NCBI GenBank assembly: GCA_009917455.1
Contig: QZDS01000015.1
Span: 1 to 64,000 of the forward strand
Source: a bacterium 1xD8-48
GTDB lineage: Bacteria; Bacillota; Clostridia; Lachnospirales; Lachnospiraceae
Reading direction: 5' to 3'
DNA: 64,000 nucleotides
Below are positions 37,481 to 45,576 of this stretch, one piece after another. The translations under genes were made by a program, and so were the position numbers. Numbering within the stretch: position 1 is the first letter of the stretch; every line of letters starts with the position of its first letter. The notes under the pieces were generated by a model, which had not been told where the DNA came from, searched no databases, and was given only the letters and a program-made list of their open reading frames with translations.

Positions 37481-37508
37481 AAAAGAGTCAGTCTAAAAAG
37501 AGTCAGTC
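37481..37508. repeat. short tandem repeat
   Basis: AAAAGAGTCAGTC occurs twice (37481-37493 and 37496-37508), a 15-base period, the second copy overlapping the XRE gene's stop. Probably a small duplication. Confidence 0.7.
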
Positions 37509-37745
37509 GGCTTCCGTGTATCGGATAATATCTCCCGGGGTACACTCCAATACAAAGCAGATACGTGCAAGAACATCCGCATCGATTTTTTCCACATGCC
37601 CGCCGTACCATTTGTCGATGACTTCAAAGCGGGCGTTAATCGCTCTTGCCAGCATGTTTCTGTTAATGCTTTTTTCGTCCATGAAGGTCTTAATATCAAT
37701 CGTTATTTTGCCATACTGATTCATTGTATACAATTCATTTTTCAT
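37503..37745 (-). CDS. XRE/Cro-type helix-turn-helix regulator
   Basis: 80 residues. Helix-turn-helix spans about residues 18-55 (FMDEKSINRNMLARAINARFEV, key part NRNMLARAINARFEVIDKW), with the typical C-terminal DVLARICFVLECTPGDIIRY of the HTH_26 group. Two Met codons (MKNELYT and MNQYGKI) could start it; AAGGCAGG suits the first. Its own promoter region holds an inverted repeat that also covers the promoter of the divergent membrane-protein gene, so it is probably an autoregulator and local repressor. Confidence 0.85.
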   Translation of the reverse strand: MKNELYTMNQYGKITIDIKTFMDEKSINRNMLARAINARFEVIDKWYGGHVEKIDADVLARICFVLECTPGDIIRYTEAD

Positions 37746-37768
37746 AAGATACCTGCCTTTACATACAT

Positions 37769-37817
37769 ACTATATGAAAAGTAATTGCTTGACGAATCCC
37801 ATTCATATAGTTACTAT
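37769..37817 (+). promoter_or_regulatory. promoter with inverted-repeat operator
   Basis: TTGACG (37789-37794), 17-base spacer, TACTAT (37812-37817), reading rightward. ACTATATGAA (37769-37778) and TTCATATAGT (37802-37811) form a perfect 10-base inverted repeat with centres 33 bases apart; the right arm fills the end of the -35/-10 spacer. Likely binding sites for the divergent XRE protein. Confidence 0.75.
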
Positions 37818-37890
37818 TTAAACAGTAATGATTCGGCGTGTTAAAACTGCGCGGATTGGTATAAACAGAAAGTATGAAAGAGAAAATCAA

Positions 37891-39561
37891 ATGCTTTTAA
37901 CTGTCTTAAGCTGGCTGTATATGTTTACAGTCTGCACATTAATTGGAACAGGAATTCTGAGCCTGTTCAAAAACAGATATTTTACCTTAATGTATTACCT
38001 GATTGCGGGAGTAATAACTGTTACCGTCTATACGGAATTTTTCAGTATTTTTGCAAAGACGGGAATGCTTGCTCACATGCTGCTTCCGGGAGCGGCGCTT
38101 TTGGCAGGGTTTAGGAGCAAAAACAGGCTTGAGGCGCTGTGGCAGAGATACCGTCCTGTGGTATGCTCATGGGAAGGATTTTTTTACTGCTGCTTTATTT
38201 TGCTGATTGCCTTTTTTACATCCAGAGGCGAATTTCATACGGATACCAACATTTACCATGCGGCGGCAATACGAATCTATGAGGAGTACGGGCTGATTAA
38301 GGGACTTGGCAATCTGCAGCTTCACTATGCTTATAACAGCTCTTATCTGGCCTTTGCGGCTGTTTTCAGCCTGGGATGGCTGCCCGGCCCGGCGCTGCAT
38401 ACCACCACCGGTTTTCTGGAGGTGGCAATGTGCCTGTACGCTTTTCGTGGACTTAAGGACTTTCGCCGGCATGGAAACCATGTTACAGATATGATGAGAA
38501 TCGGCATCTTGTTTTATACGCTGGTGAATGTGACCCGAAGTATGTCCCCGGCCACGGATTACGCCGCCATGTTCTTTGTATTGTTTGTGATTACCGCATG
38601 GTGCGAAAATCTGCTGGAGGGGGATTCGGATACCACCCTGTATTCTCTGCTGTCCGTTGCGGCGGTCTATACCGCCACACTGAAATTTTCAGCGGGGCTT
38701 CTTGTGCTGATTGTGCTCTGGCCGGCATTCTGCCTTATCAGGGGCAAAAGATGGAAAGAAATTGCAGCTTATCTTTTCTGTGGGTGCCTGGTTTTATGTC
38801 CTTTTCTAATCAGAAATTATCTGATTTCCGGGTGGCTGCTTTATCCCTTTAACGGCATCGACCTTTTTGCCCCGGAATGGAAAATACCGGAGGAATATCT
38901 GGTGCACGACGCAAATCAGATTAAGGTCTGGGGACGATGCCTGTACGATGTGGCAAAGGTGGACATGCCGGTAAGGGAATGGCTTCCGATTTGGTGGGAA
39001 AATCAATTCCGCTATGAAAAGATGTTTCTGGGCGCGGTGATTTTAAGCGCGTTACTGGAGCTTTTGATATTTGCTGCCAGGGTGATGAGAAAGCGGAAAA
39101 TGCGGCTGGAGCTTGCGGTGCTCTGGCTCGCCATAGGGGGAAGTCTTGCCGTGTGGTTTTTCATGGCGCCGTTTATCCGGTACGGCCTTGGTTTTTTGCT
39201 CGCCGTAATTATGATTGCGGTGGGGGAGTATTTGAGCGGGGAAAAGAAGGGCTTTTATGGGATTGCAGCAGGGAGCCTTTTGTTCTGCATTATAGTCTCA
39301 GTGAGCCCTTACTGGGATCAGTATGTTACCGACGCCGGCGTGTTTGTGAAACAGACATTAAAAGACCCTTATTATATTGTGCAGAAGGATTATGAAAAGG
39401 GGAATATGGAGAGCTGTGAGATAAACGGAAATATTATCTGGTATTCTGCGGAGGAGGAAATTAACAGCTATCATGTTTTTCCTGGGACATGCTATGAGTT
39501 TATGCTGGAGAGAAGCGCGCTGATAGGAGATGAAATTACGGACGGGTTCCGGGCGAAGTGA
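37891..39561 (+). CDS. LIC_10190-type polytopic membrane protein
   Basis: 556 residues with about 11-12 hydrophobic segments. The large first loop has EFHTDTNIYHAAAIRIYEEYG and GLGNLQLHYAYNSSY, the layout I associate with LIC_10190 family membrane proteins, which look like GT-C glycosyltransferase relatives (acidic motif in the first loop). A catalytic role is not proved. The frame extends to 37828, but the predicted transcript starts near 37824, so ATG 37891 (MLLTVLSWLY) is more likely. Probably handles a lipid-linked sugar for a surface glycan. Confidence 0.75.
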   Translation: MLLTVLSWLYMFTVCTLIGTGILSLFKNRYFTLMYYLIAGVITVTVYTEFFSIFAKTGMLAHMLLPGAALLAGFRSKNRLEALWQRYRPVVCSWEGFFYCCFILLIAFFTSRGEFHTDTNIYHAAAIRIYEEYGLIKGLGNLQLHYAYNSSYLAFAAVFSLGWLPGPALHTTTGFLEVAMCLYAFRGLKDFRRHGNHVTDMMRIGILFYTLVNVTRSMSPATDYAAMFFVLFVITAWCENLLEGDSDTTLYSLLSVAAVYTATLKFSAGLLVLIVLWPAFCLIRGKRWKEIAAYLFCGCLVLCPFLIRNYLISGWLLYPFNGIDLFAPEWKIPEEYLVHDANQIKVWGRCLYDVAKVDMPVREWLPIWWENQFRYEKMFLGAVILSALLELLIFAARVMRKRKMRLELAVLWLAIGGSLAVWFFMAPFIRYGLGFLLAVIMIAVGEYLSGEKKGFYGIAAGSLLFCIIVSVSPYWDQYVTDAGVFVKQTLKDPYYIVQKDYEKGNMESCEINGNIIWYSAEEEINSYHVFPGTCYEFMLERSALIGDEITDGFRAK

Positions 39562-39999
39562 GGCCGGGGAAAGAGACGCTTTCAGGTGACTGGAAATCCA
39601 TTTTTACTACAAAATAGCTGCCCGCAAGCTTATCATGCATAAGGAATCACAACAACCCTCTTTCAAAAATTTTCAGTTCATGATTTACTTTTCGTGGGGA
39701 AGGCTGTAATAATAGTTGGAAAGACCAACGAGTTTTGGTACAATAATAAATAATTCCGGGGAAAGGAAAGTAAATTTATGCCAAAGTATATGATGTAAAG
39801 AATTTAAAGAGGAAAATCCGACCGGAGAGTGAGAATAAGGTAAACAGTCCCTGGAACATTGCGGCCGGTCATGGAAAGGTTTGTGGAGCATTTCACGGAC
39901 TTGTACGGGCGCTTAGGGGAGAAAAGATTTTAATTGAAGCTGTAGTTTAAAATGGGTGGCCGGTAAGGCCGCACATGTAGTGCAGGAAAGGAAATAAAA
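39562..39999. other. intergenic stretch with a decayed small frame
   Basis: No intact gene is evident. Sequence 39601-39770 is AT-rich without recognisable signals. The rest is the broken frame at 39778-39950 and the upstream region of the DUF6056 gene. Confidence 0.5.
39778..39950 (+). pseudogene. frameshifted small open frame, unknown
   Basis: ATG 39778, behind GGGGAAAGGAAAG, reads only MPKYMM before a stop. One added A in the AAA at 39783-39785 gives about 57 residues (MPKVYDVKNLKRKIRPES to GEKILIEAVV) ending at 39950. Composition is coding-like and the ribosome site is good, but I do not recognise it. Confidence 0.35.
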
Positions 40000-41394
40000 G
40001 TGACAGGATTTTGGGAAAAGCATAGAAAGCAGATATTTTGGCTGATAGTGGCGGGAGCATTTTTTACAATATACGCATACAATTTTCTGACCCCTTACTG
40101 GTCGGATGACTATGCCTATCTTATGGAGGTGCAAAAGGCCGAAAACCTTGGGGACTTGATAAGGCAGCAATATGGGGAATACCTCTCAAACAGCGGAAGG
40201 GTGATTGGGCAGTTTAATGTGCGGCTGTCTTTGTCGGTGAGTAAGCAGGCGTTTAATCTTGTGAACAGTCTTATGTTCACCGCGCTGGTTCTTCTGATGT
40301 ACGCAAATATCCGGCGCAAAAGAAAATATGATATATTTGTGCTCCTGCTTGTGATTACCTTTTTGTGGAGGTTTGCGGTGAGCTTCGGACAGACCATGCT
40401 CTGGATATGCGGCGCATGCAATTATTTGTGGGGAAGCGTTTTTATTTTGGGCTTTGTCACCTTTTACCGGTATTTTCTGGCAAGGGCGGATAAGCTAAAG
40501 CATGGAATTCTGCTGGCTGCTGCTGCATTCTTTTTCGGCATACTGGCCGGGTGGTGCAATGAGAACAGCTCCGGCGGCGGCTTTCTGCTGGTTTTGATAT
40601 TCGGACTTAACTTCTGGCAGAGCAGGAGAAAGAGAGGGCAGAGAAGCATATATCCCTTTATGATTTCCGGGCTTTGCGGCATGTGCATAGGGATGCTCGG
40701 CATGGTATCCGCACCGGGCGTGAGGAAGCGGAGCGCAACCATGTCGGAGGGAGAGTACACGGGTCTTGTGGGGCTTTTGTCGCGAACCTACAAAATCACC
40801 ATGAATCTGGAGGAACTGTTCTTTACGGTGATTGCGATTACTGCAATAGTGGTGGTGTTTCTGGTTCTGCAGAGAAAGCTGCGAAGCTGGCAGCAGATTC
40901 GAAACAGCGAGACGGTTATATTTCTGGCGGCAGCTGTGGCTACGGGCTATGCGCTGGCGCTGGCTCCGACCCCTATGAACAGGGCTTTTTTCGGTGCAGG
41001 CATCTTTTTGTTTATTGCCTGTATTCAGGGAATTGTGGACGTGTCGGACCAGGAGCAGGTAATTAAAGCCGCTAAATACGGTCTGGTCAGTGTGCTGTGC
41101 CTGTGGCTTGCGTTTACCTATCTGGACAATCTGGTGAATCTTGCAAGGATTTACAGAGAAGAAAATGAGAGAATCGAACTGATTCTGGCGGATAAAAACG
41201 ACCCGGAGGGGGACGGTATTGTGGTGGTGCCTCAGCTTCGGAAGGAATTTGAAACAATTTTCAGCACAGCCCACGAGTCCGATATGACGGAGGATAAGGA
41301 TTACTGGATTAACCGTTTTTATGAGATTTACTATGATGTGGGAAATATCACGGCAATTCCCCGGGAAGAATGGGATGAGCTGTATGGCGAATAA
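40000..41394 (+). CDS. DUF6056-like polytopic membrane protein
   Basis: 464 residues, about ten membrane helices. YWSDDYAYLMEV and GEYLSNSGRVIGQF near the N terminus match the DUF6056 family of putative glycosyltransferase-like membrane proteins; WCNENSSGGGF follows in the loop after helix 5. Starts at GTG 40000 with AGGAAAGG upstream. Probably works with the preceding LIC_10190-type gene in making a surface polysaccharide or modifying a lipid-linked glycan; the substrate is not readable. Its last codons overlap the radical-SAM gene start. Confidence 0.72.
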   Translation: MTGFWEKHRKQIFWLIVAGAFFTIYAYNFLTPYWSDDYAYLMEVQKAENLGDLIRQQYGEYLSNSGRVIGQFNVRLSLSVSKQAFNLVNSLMFTALVLLMYANIRRKRKYDIFVLLLVITFLWRFAVSFGQTMLWICGACNYLWGSVFILGFVTFYRYFLARADKLKHGILLAAAAFFFGILAGWCNENSSGGGFLLVLIFGLNFWQSRRKRGQRSIYPFMISGLCGMCIGMLGMVSAPGVRKRSATMSEGEYTGLVGLLSRTYKITMNLEELFFTVIAITAIVVVFLVLQRKLRSWQQIRNSETVIFLAAAVATGYALALAPTPMNRAFFGAGIFLFIACIQGIVDVSDQEQVIKAAKYGLVSVLCLWLAFTYLDNLVNLARIYREENERIELILADKNDPEGDGIVVVPQLRKEFETIFSTAHESDMTEDKDYWINRFYEIYYDVGNITAIPREEWDELYGE

Positions 41395-42367
41395 ATTGCA
41401 GGCAGTCGCGGCTCTGGCAGGAGAGAAAGCTGCGCCGGGGTTAATGGTTTCCCCCTGTAACTTGTGTCCCAGAGAATGCAATGTCATGCGTAAACAAGGC
41501 GAGCTTGGCTTTTGCCGTTCGGACGAGCGGATATTTGTGGCAAGAGCGGCGCTGCATATGTGGGAGGAGCCCTGCATCTCCGGGGAAAGAGGCTCCGGGA
41601 CCGTGTTTTTTTCGGGCTGTAATCTGCGGTGCGTCTACTGCCAGAATTATGAGATTGCCGCCGGGCAGAGAGGAAAGCCTGTTTCGGCGGAGCGTCTTGC
41701 GGAGATTTTTCTGGAACTGCAAAAGAAGGGGGCGGAAAATATCAATCTGGTTACCCCCGACCACTATGTGCTTCAGGTGGTGGAGGCTGTAATGAAGGCG
41801 AAGACAGAAGGTCTTGTAATTCCCGTTGTATATAACGGAAGCGGCTATGAAAAGAGGGAGATAATCAGAAAGCTCTCGGGAGTTGTGGATATTTTTCTTA
41901 CGGACTTTAAGTATATGGATGAAAAGCTCTCGGAAAAGTATTCCTCCGCGCCGGACTATCCCTTTGTGGCGAAGGCGGCTCTTTCTGAAATGGTTCAGAG
42001 ATTGGGAGCGCCGTCTTTTGACGGGCGGGGAATGATGCGGCGGGGCGTGATTGTAAGGCATTTGCTTTTGCCCGGCCAAAAACAAAACGCCAGGGATGTT
42101 ATCAGATATGTTTATGAAACTTACGGCAATAAAGTGTATCTGAGCCTGATGAACCAGTATACGCCTTTTGAACGGCTTAAGGAAATTTTCCCGGAAAGAT
42201 GCGCAAAAGGAGGCGATTACAGGGAGCTTTGCCGGAAGGTAACCAAAAGAGAATATGAATCGGTGGTGGATTATGCCCTTTTGCTGGGAGTGGAAAACGC
42301 TTTTATACAGGAGGGCGATACGGCAAGGGAGAGCTTTATCCCGGCCTTTGACGGGGAAGGGGTCTGA
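41384..42367 (+). CDS. radical SAM protein, PflA-like
   Basis: 327 residues. The 4Fe-4S/SAM motif C79-x3-C83-x2-C86 is in SGCNLRCVYCQNYEIA; an extra Cys cluster (CNLCPRECNV, LGFC) precedes it, as in the uncharacterised PflA-like subfamily. Later parts: INLVTPDHY, VYNGSGYEK, FLTDFKYM, RHLLLPGQ. A glycyl-radical partner enzyme is not nearby, so activation of pyruvate formate-lyase is not claimed. ATG 41384 overlaps the DUF6056 gene by 11 bases; ATG 41375 is an alternative. Confidence 0.88.
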   Translation: MANKLQAVAALAGEKAAPGLMVSPCNLCPRECNVMRKQGELGFCRSDERIFVARAALHMWEEPCISGERGSGTVFFSGCNLRCVYCQNYEIAAGQRGKPVSAERLAEIFLELQKKGAENINLVTPDHYVLQVVEAVMKAKTEGLVIPVVYNGSGYEKREIIRKLSGVVDIFLTDFKYMDEKLSEKYSSAPDYPFVAKAALSEMVQRLGAPSFDGRGMMRRGVIVRHLLLPGQKQNARDVIRYVYETYGNKVYLSLMNQYTPFERLKEIFPERCAKGGDYRELCRKVTKREYESVVDYALLLGVENAFIQEGDTARESFIPAFDGEGV

Positions 42368-42439
42368 GCCTGATGCCGGCTGCGGCATAAAATTAATTTC
42401 GGCTTCCGGCGCAGGCAGTTTATGCTTCCGGAGCCGGTT

Positions 42440-43342
42440 TCAGACCCTGTTTTTCCGGTACTGCTGTGCCGTACAGCCGGTTATTTTTTTAAAGGATTTA
42501 TTAAAAAAACGATAGTCGGTATAGCCCACCAATGCGCTGATTTCAGTGATAGAAAGGTCGGTGCCGGTGAGCAGCTCGCAGGCTTTGTCAATTCGGATAT
42601 GCTGCAGATATTCCACCACACTGGAGCCGGTAGCCTGCCTGAACAGACTTGAAAGATAGCTTTTGCTCAGGAAAAAGTTGTTGGAAAGCTCATCTATGGT
42701 TATCTTCTGGGAATAATTTTCCCGCAGGTACTGGATACAGTCGGAAATCAACTGGCGGCGGTATCTGAAAACCGTACTTTCCGTCTGAGTATGGTTAATC
42801 TTATAAAATCTGTGGATTTTCAGGAGCAGCTCGCAGAGGGAAAGACGCAGGATATCCATATAATTAAGCTCTTCGGAAGTAAACTCCATATACATTTTTT
42901 CATAAAGCTGTTCGATTTCCGTGCGCATGGAGCCGGAGAGCTTTAAATCCGGCGTGTAGATGATTTCCTCCTCATAAAGAGATTTATATAGCATAATATC
43001 TGTCAGTTCCGTTAAAATGGAGAGACGGATATTGATGGTATCGATAAACTGCGGCAGGAAGCACAGGTTGTAAACCACCAGATGCTCGGAGTTATTCTGG
43101 TCTGTGGGATAAAAGCAATGGGGCGTCCTGGAGTTGATGATATACAGGTCGCCTTTGGACACGGGATAAGTGGTATCATTGTAAACATGGTAGCCTTTTC
43201 CGTCGCAGACATAGGCGATTTCAATGAAATCATGGGTATGCAGATTAAGGTCCGCAAAGTTGGTGTGATAATATTTGCCGATAAATAACGGCAGATTTTT
43301 TTTCGGAAAAATTTCGTCCGGCGTCATGTTACGAAGCTCCAT
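42440..43342 (-). CDS. AraC family transcriptional regulator
   Basis: 300 residues. N-terminal cupin (LHTHDFIEIAYVCDGKGYH, with the HxH sugar-pocket pattern; GDLYIINSRTPHCF) and C-terminal AraC domain with two helix-turn-helix motifs (ITIDELSNNFFLSKSYLSSLF and ITEISALVGYTDYRFFNKSF). GGGGAAC-type site upstream of ATG. Converges on the radical-SAM gene; its likely target would lie upstream, but the next 1.6 kb is gene debris, so its regulon is not evident here. Confidence 0.88.
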   Translation of the reverse strand: MELRNMTPDEIFPKKNLPLFIGKYYHTNFADLNLHTHDFIEIAYVCDGKGYHVYNDTTYPVSKGDLYIINSRTPHCFYPTDQNNSEHLVVYNLCFLPQFIDTINIRLSILTELTDIMLYKSLYEEEIIYTPDLKLSGSMRTEIEQLYEKMYMEFTSEELNYMDILRLSLCELLLKIHRFYKINHTQTESTVFRYRRQLISDCIQYLRENYSQKITIDELSNNFFLSKSYLSSLFRQATGSSVVEYLQHIRIDKACELLTGTDLSITEISALVGYTDYRFFNKSFKKITGCTAQQYRKNRV

Positions 43343-43399
43343 GGCAGTTCCCCTTTTTAATATTAATGCCGCGTCCCTTTCAGGCTTTTTGACGGGACT

Positions 43400-43651
43400 T
43401 TTATAGTAAATTACTCAAACTTCCCACACCAGTTGGTGTGTTGAACCTTGAAAAGTCAATACTTTACCCCTAAAAGGGACAAATCCCTTGCAGGTGGTAT
43501 ATATAATTGAAATGCCAAAAAACAACTACACAGCAAGGAGGTCTATACCATGTCAAGTATACCACAAATAGCAGATAGCGGAAATAATGTTTCAAATTTT
43601 GCCCCCAAATTTATGAAAAGAGTCTTGCCTGGACTTTTCCCGTTATTATGA
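43400..43651 (+). mobile_element. possible insertion-sequence remnant
   Basis: A short hairpin CACACCAGTTGGTGTG (43425-43440) is followed by a leader and a 33-codon frame at 43550-43651 (MSSIPQIADSGNNV, ending GLFPLL) with AAGGAGG 8 bases before its ATG. The start resembles N termini of IS4-like transposases, but only that piece remains and I cannot confirm the family. No right end is seen. Confidence 0.35.
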
Positions 43652-44055
43652 TGCTGTCAGTAGCGCATCGGGACAATGAGGACGACTGGGCAATTTATGA
43701 GCTCTGTTTCTGTCTGCTTGATGAAATGGAGGATATTACGTTTAGCTGTACTATGTGCATTATCATAGATGCACTGGAAGATTTCACATATGCGGTACAT
43801 CCCGATATGTTTTATTATGTGAGGGAGAAGGTATACATTGCCGAAATGAGGAAAATATAAATATGTGTGCTGTCCTGGGAATATAGTGTTCCACTGGAAA
43901 TTAATTTTGGTGGAACAATATCATCTAAATTATATCGGCAGGCCAAAGCTGGTTTTGGTTCAAACATTGAAAATGCGGAATTTAAATGCTATTATCAATA
44001 GAAATGTTAAATCATTTAGAGTATGTTCTGCAATATACAGAGGTGGTAAAAGTGA
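43652..44055. other. degenerate sequence, no intact gene
   Basis: Contains a 70-codon frame (43648-43860, MMLSVAHRDNEDDW) without a ribosome site, and a stretch near 43880-44000 that reads coding-like in a frame without a start (VPLEINFGGTISSKLYRQ). At 44006-44060 HLEYVLQ and IYRGGKSESF lie in different frames and together resemble a LysR N terminus. All are fragments. Confidence 0.4.
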
Positions 44056-44745
44056 AAGCTTTTAGAGATATGCCATCATATCGGCCACCACGATCGCTCC
44101 GTCCATGAGGGGAATTGGGCCAATAACGCTGACTGGTGCTATTGGGACTACCCTCTGATCGAGCTGGATGGCAAAACCATCGGCATTATCGGTTTTGGCC
44201 GTATCGGACAGACGGAAGGCCGGATTGCGAAAGCGATGGGTATGAAAGTATTGGTCTGTGTTCCCTATCCCAATGCCTCCGGTGAGAAAATCGCCGAGTA
44301 TGTGGATTTGGATACTCTATACGCCAAGGCCGACGTGGTTTCTCTTCACTGTAATCTCACCCCGGAAAATACTGGGATGATAAACAGTGAGAGCATTGCG
44401 AAGATGAAGGATGGGGTAATTCTAATCAACAACGCCCGAGGTCAGCTCATAAACGAGCAGGACGTAGCTGACGCGCTAAACGCCGGCAAAATCGCCGCCG
44501 CAGGACTTGATGTTGTGTACAGTGAGCCAATAAAGGTGGATTGCCCGCTTCTTGGCGCGAAGAATTGCATTATTACGCCCCATATTTCCTGGGCTTCCAA
44601 GGAGTGCCGCCAGCGAATCATGAAGCGTTTTGTCAAGTGCTTTTTTGAGTTATTGACGCAAAACTCTTCAACGTGGCGGGAAACGGGCAGGAAGAACGGA
44701 CGAAAAACGCGCCTGTGGTCGGTTAGAAGTCGTTTTCGTGGGTAG
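44056..44745 (+). pseudogene. 2-hydroxyacid dehydrogenase, truncated at both ends
   Basis: The frame begins at once with LLEICHHIGHHDRSVHEGNW, part of the NAD-domain region of D-isomer-specific 2-hydroxyacid dehydrogenases, preceded by a stop. It keeps GIIGFGRIGQTEGRIAKAMG (Rossmann motif), NNARGQLINEQDV, GLDVVYSEP and TPHISWASKECR (catalytic His). About 100 N-terminal residues are absent. After RQRIM the C terminus no longer matches the family and turns basic (WRETGRKNGRKTR). Non-functional remnant; an internal ATG at 44236 could start only a fragment. Confidence 0.82.
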
Positions 44746-44931
44746 GTAGTATAAAACCCTTACCCTGTGGATTTTCACGTCTGCAACGCCTTAAAATCAA
44801 GCCTTTTCAAGCCCTATTGCGTAACACTCCATTCTGTTCTTTGGGAGAGGTCGGGGGCGCGGGGGCAGAGCCGCCGCATAACATACCGGCAGCCGTCGCA
44901 GCAGTGCAGACGGAACGGGGTATAAGGCGGA
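44746..44931. other. GC-rich debris, possibly from a mobile element
   Basis: Around 44845-44925 the composition changes to GC-rich (GGTCGGGGGCGCGGGGGCAG). The preceding short tail frame (NVAGNGQEERTKNAPVVG, stop near 44730) also reads as a gene end unrelated to the dehydrogenase. This suggests joined fragments from an integrative element. No relaxase or integrase is recognisable. Confidence 0.3.
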
Positions 44932-44960
44932 TTGCTTTTCGTAATTGGATGAGGTATAAT
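44932..44960 (+). promoter_or_regulatory. sigma-A promoter of the 45006 gene
   Basis: TTGCTT (44932-44937), 17-base spacer, TATAAT (44955-44960), with start expected near 44967. Confidence 0.75.
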
Positions 44961-45005
44961 TCTTTCACCATAGATTGGTAAATTAAGACTTGAAAGGATA
45001 ATGGT

Positions 45006-45419
45006 ATGAAAAAGAAATATATCATCCTCATCAGTTTTATCCTCGTTGTGGCAGTAGGAATTATCAGCTTTTATCTGCTGACCCGACCTACAGTATTAGG
45101 AAATATGAGCAATGAGTATTCAAAGCAAGTCACCGCATCATCTGACATTTCTTTCGTAGGAGAAGCAGGCAATAGGATAAAGTTTGTTTTTGAATCGAAT
45201 GTTATCAGCGGAAATTTGGACATGACCTTGTACGATTCAGATGGTAATGCTGTTTATACCTTGGATAATGCAAAAGAGTTGGCGACCTATTTTATACTTG
45301 AACGTTCCACCACATATACATTGGTCGCCAGGTGTGATAACTTTGTCGGAACGTATAAAATCTTTGTGTATTTAGACAAAGCAAACACATCGACAGATTC
45401 CGGGTTATCGGTTCAATAA
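45006..45419 (+). CDS. N-terminally anchored extracytoplasmic protein, hypothetical
   Basis: 137 residues. MKKKYIILISFILVVAVGII then FYLLT form a signal anchor; the outer part (SDISFVGEAGNRIKFVFE to NFVGTYKIFVYLDK) reads as a beta-sandwich like the pre-peptidase C-terminal type domain (NLDMTLYDSDGN, TYTLVARCDNFVGTY). Function unknown. AAAGGATAATGGT lies before ATG, and it has its own promoter and terminator. It stands between dehydrogenase debris and the large glycosidase and is possibly the only intact gene of the debris zone. Confidence 0.78.
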   Translation: MKKKYIILISFILVVAVGIISFYLLTRPTVLGNMSNEYSKQVTASSDISFVGEAGNRIKFVFESNVISGNLDMTLYDSDGNAVYTLDNAKELATYFILERSTTYTLVARCDNFVGTYKIFVYLDKANTSTDSGLSVQ

Positions 45420-45506
45420 GAGTAAAGGGCTGTAATCATTCATGTGCATATCCTCCTGCGTCAATATAGGTGTTGCTTACAGTTAAGATTATGCACTCCA
45501 GCTTAT

Positions 45507-45552
45507 AACAGGGGCTTTCGAGAATTGCAAACATTTTCCGAAAGCCCCTGTT
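45507..45552. terminator. bidirectional terminator
   Basis: AACAGGGGCTTTCG (45507-45520) pairs perfectly with CGAAAGCCCCTGTT (45539-45552). Lies between the converging 45006 gene and the large glycosidase gene. Confidence 0.82.
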
Positions 45553-45576
45553 CCGATGGTGGTATTTAGTATTTCG

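Noticed and set aside
40495-41577. 360-codon open frame on the minus strand
   Set aside because: Antisense to the DUF6056-like and radical-SAM genes, with shadow-type composition (rich in His, Gln, Pro) and no start signals.
44006-44065. LysR regulator gene
   Set aside because: Only about 17 codons resemble a LysR N terminus, split over two frames; too little to call a gene, so it is mentioned only as debris.
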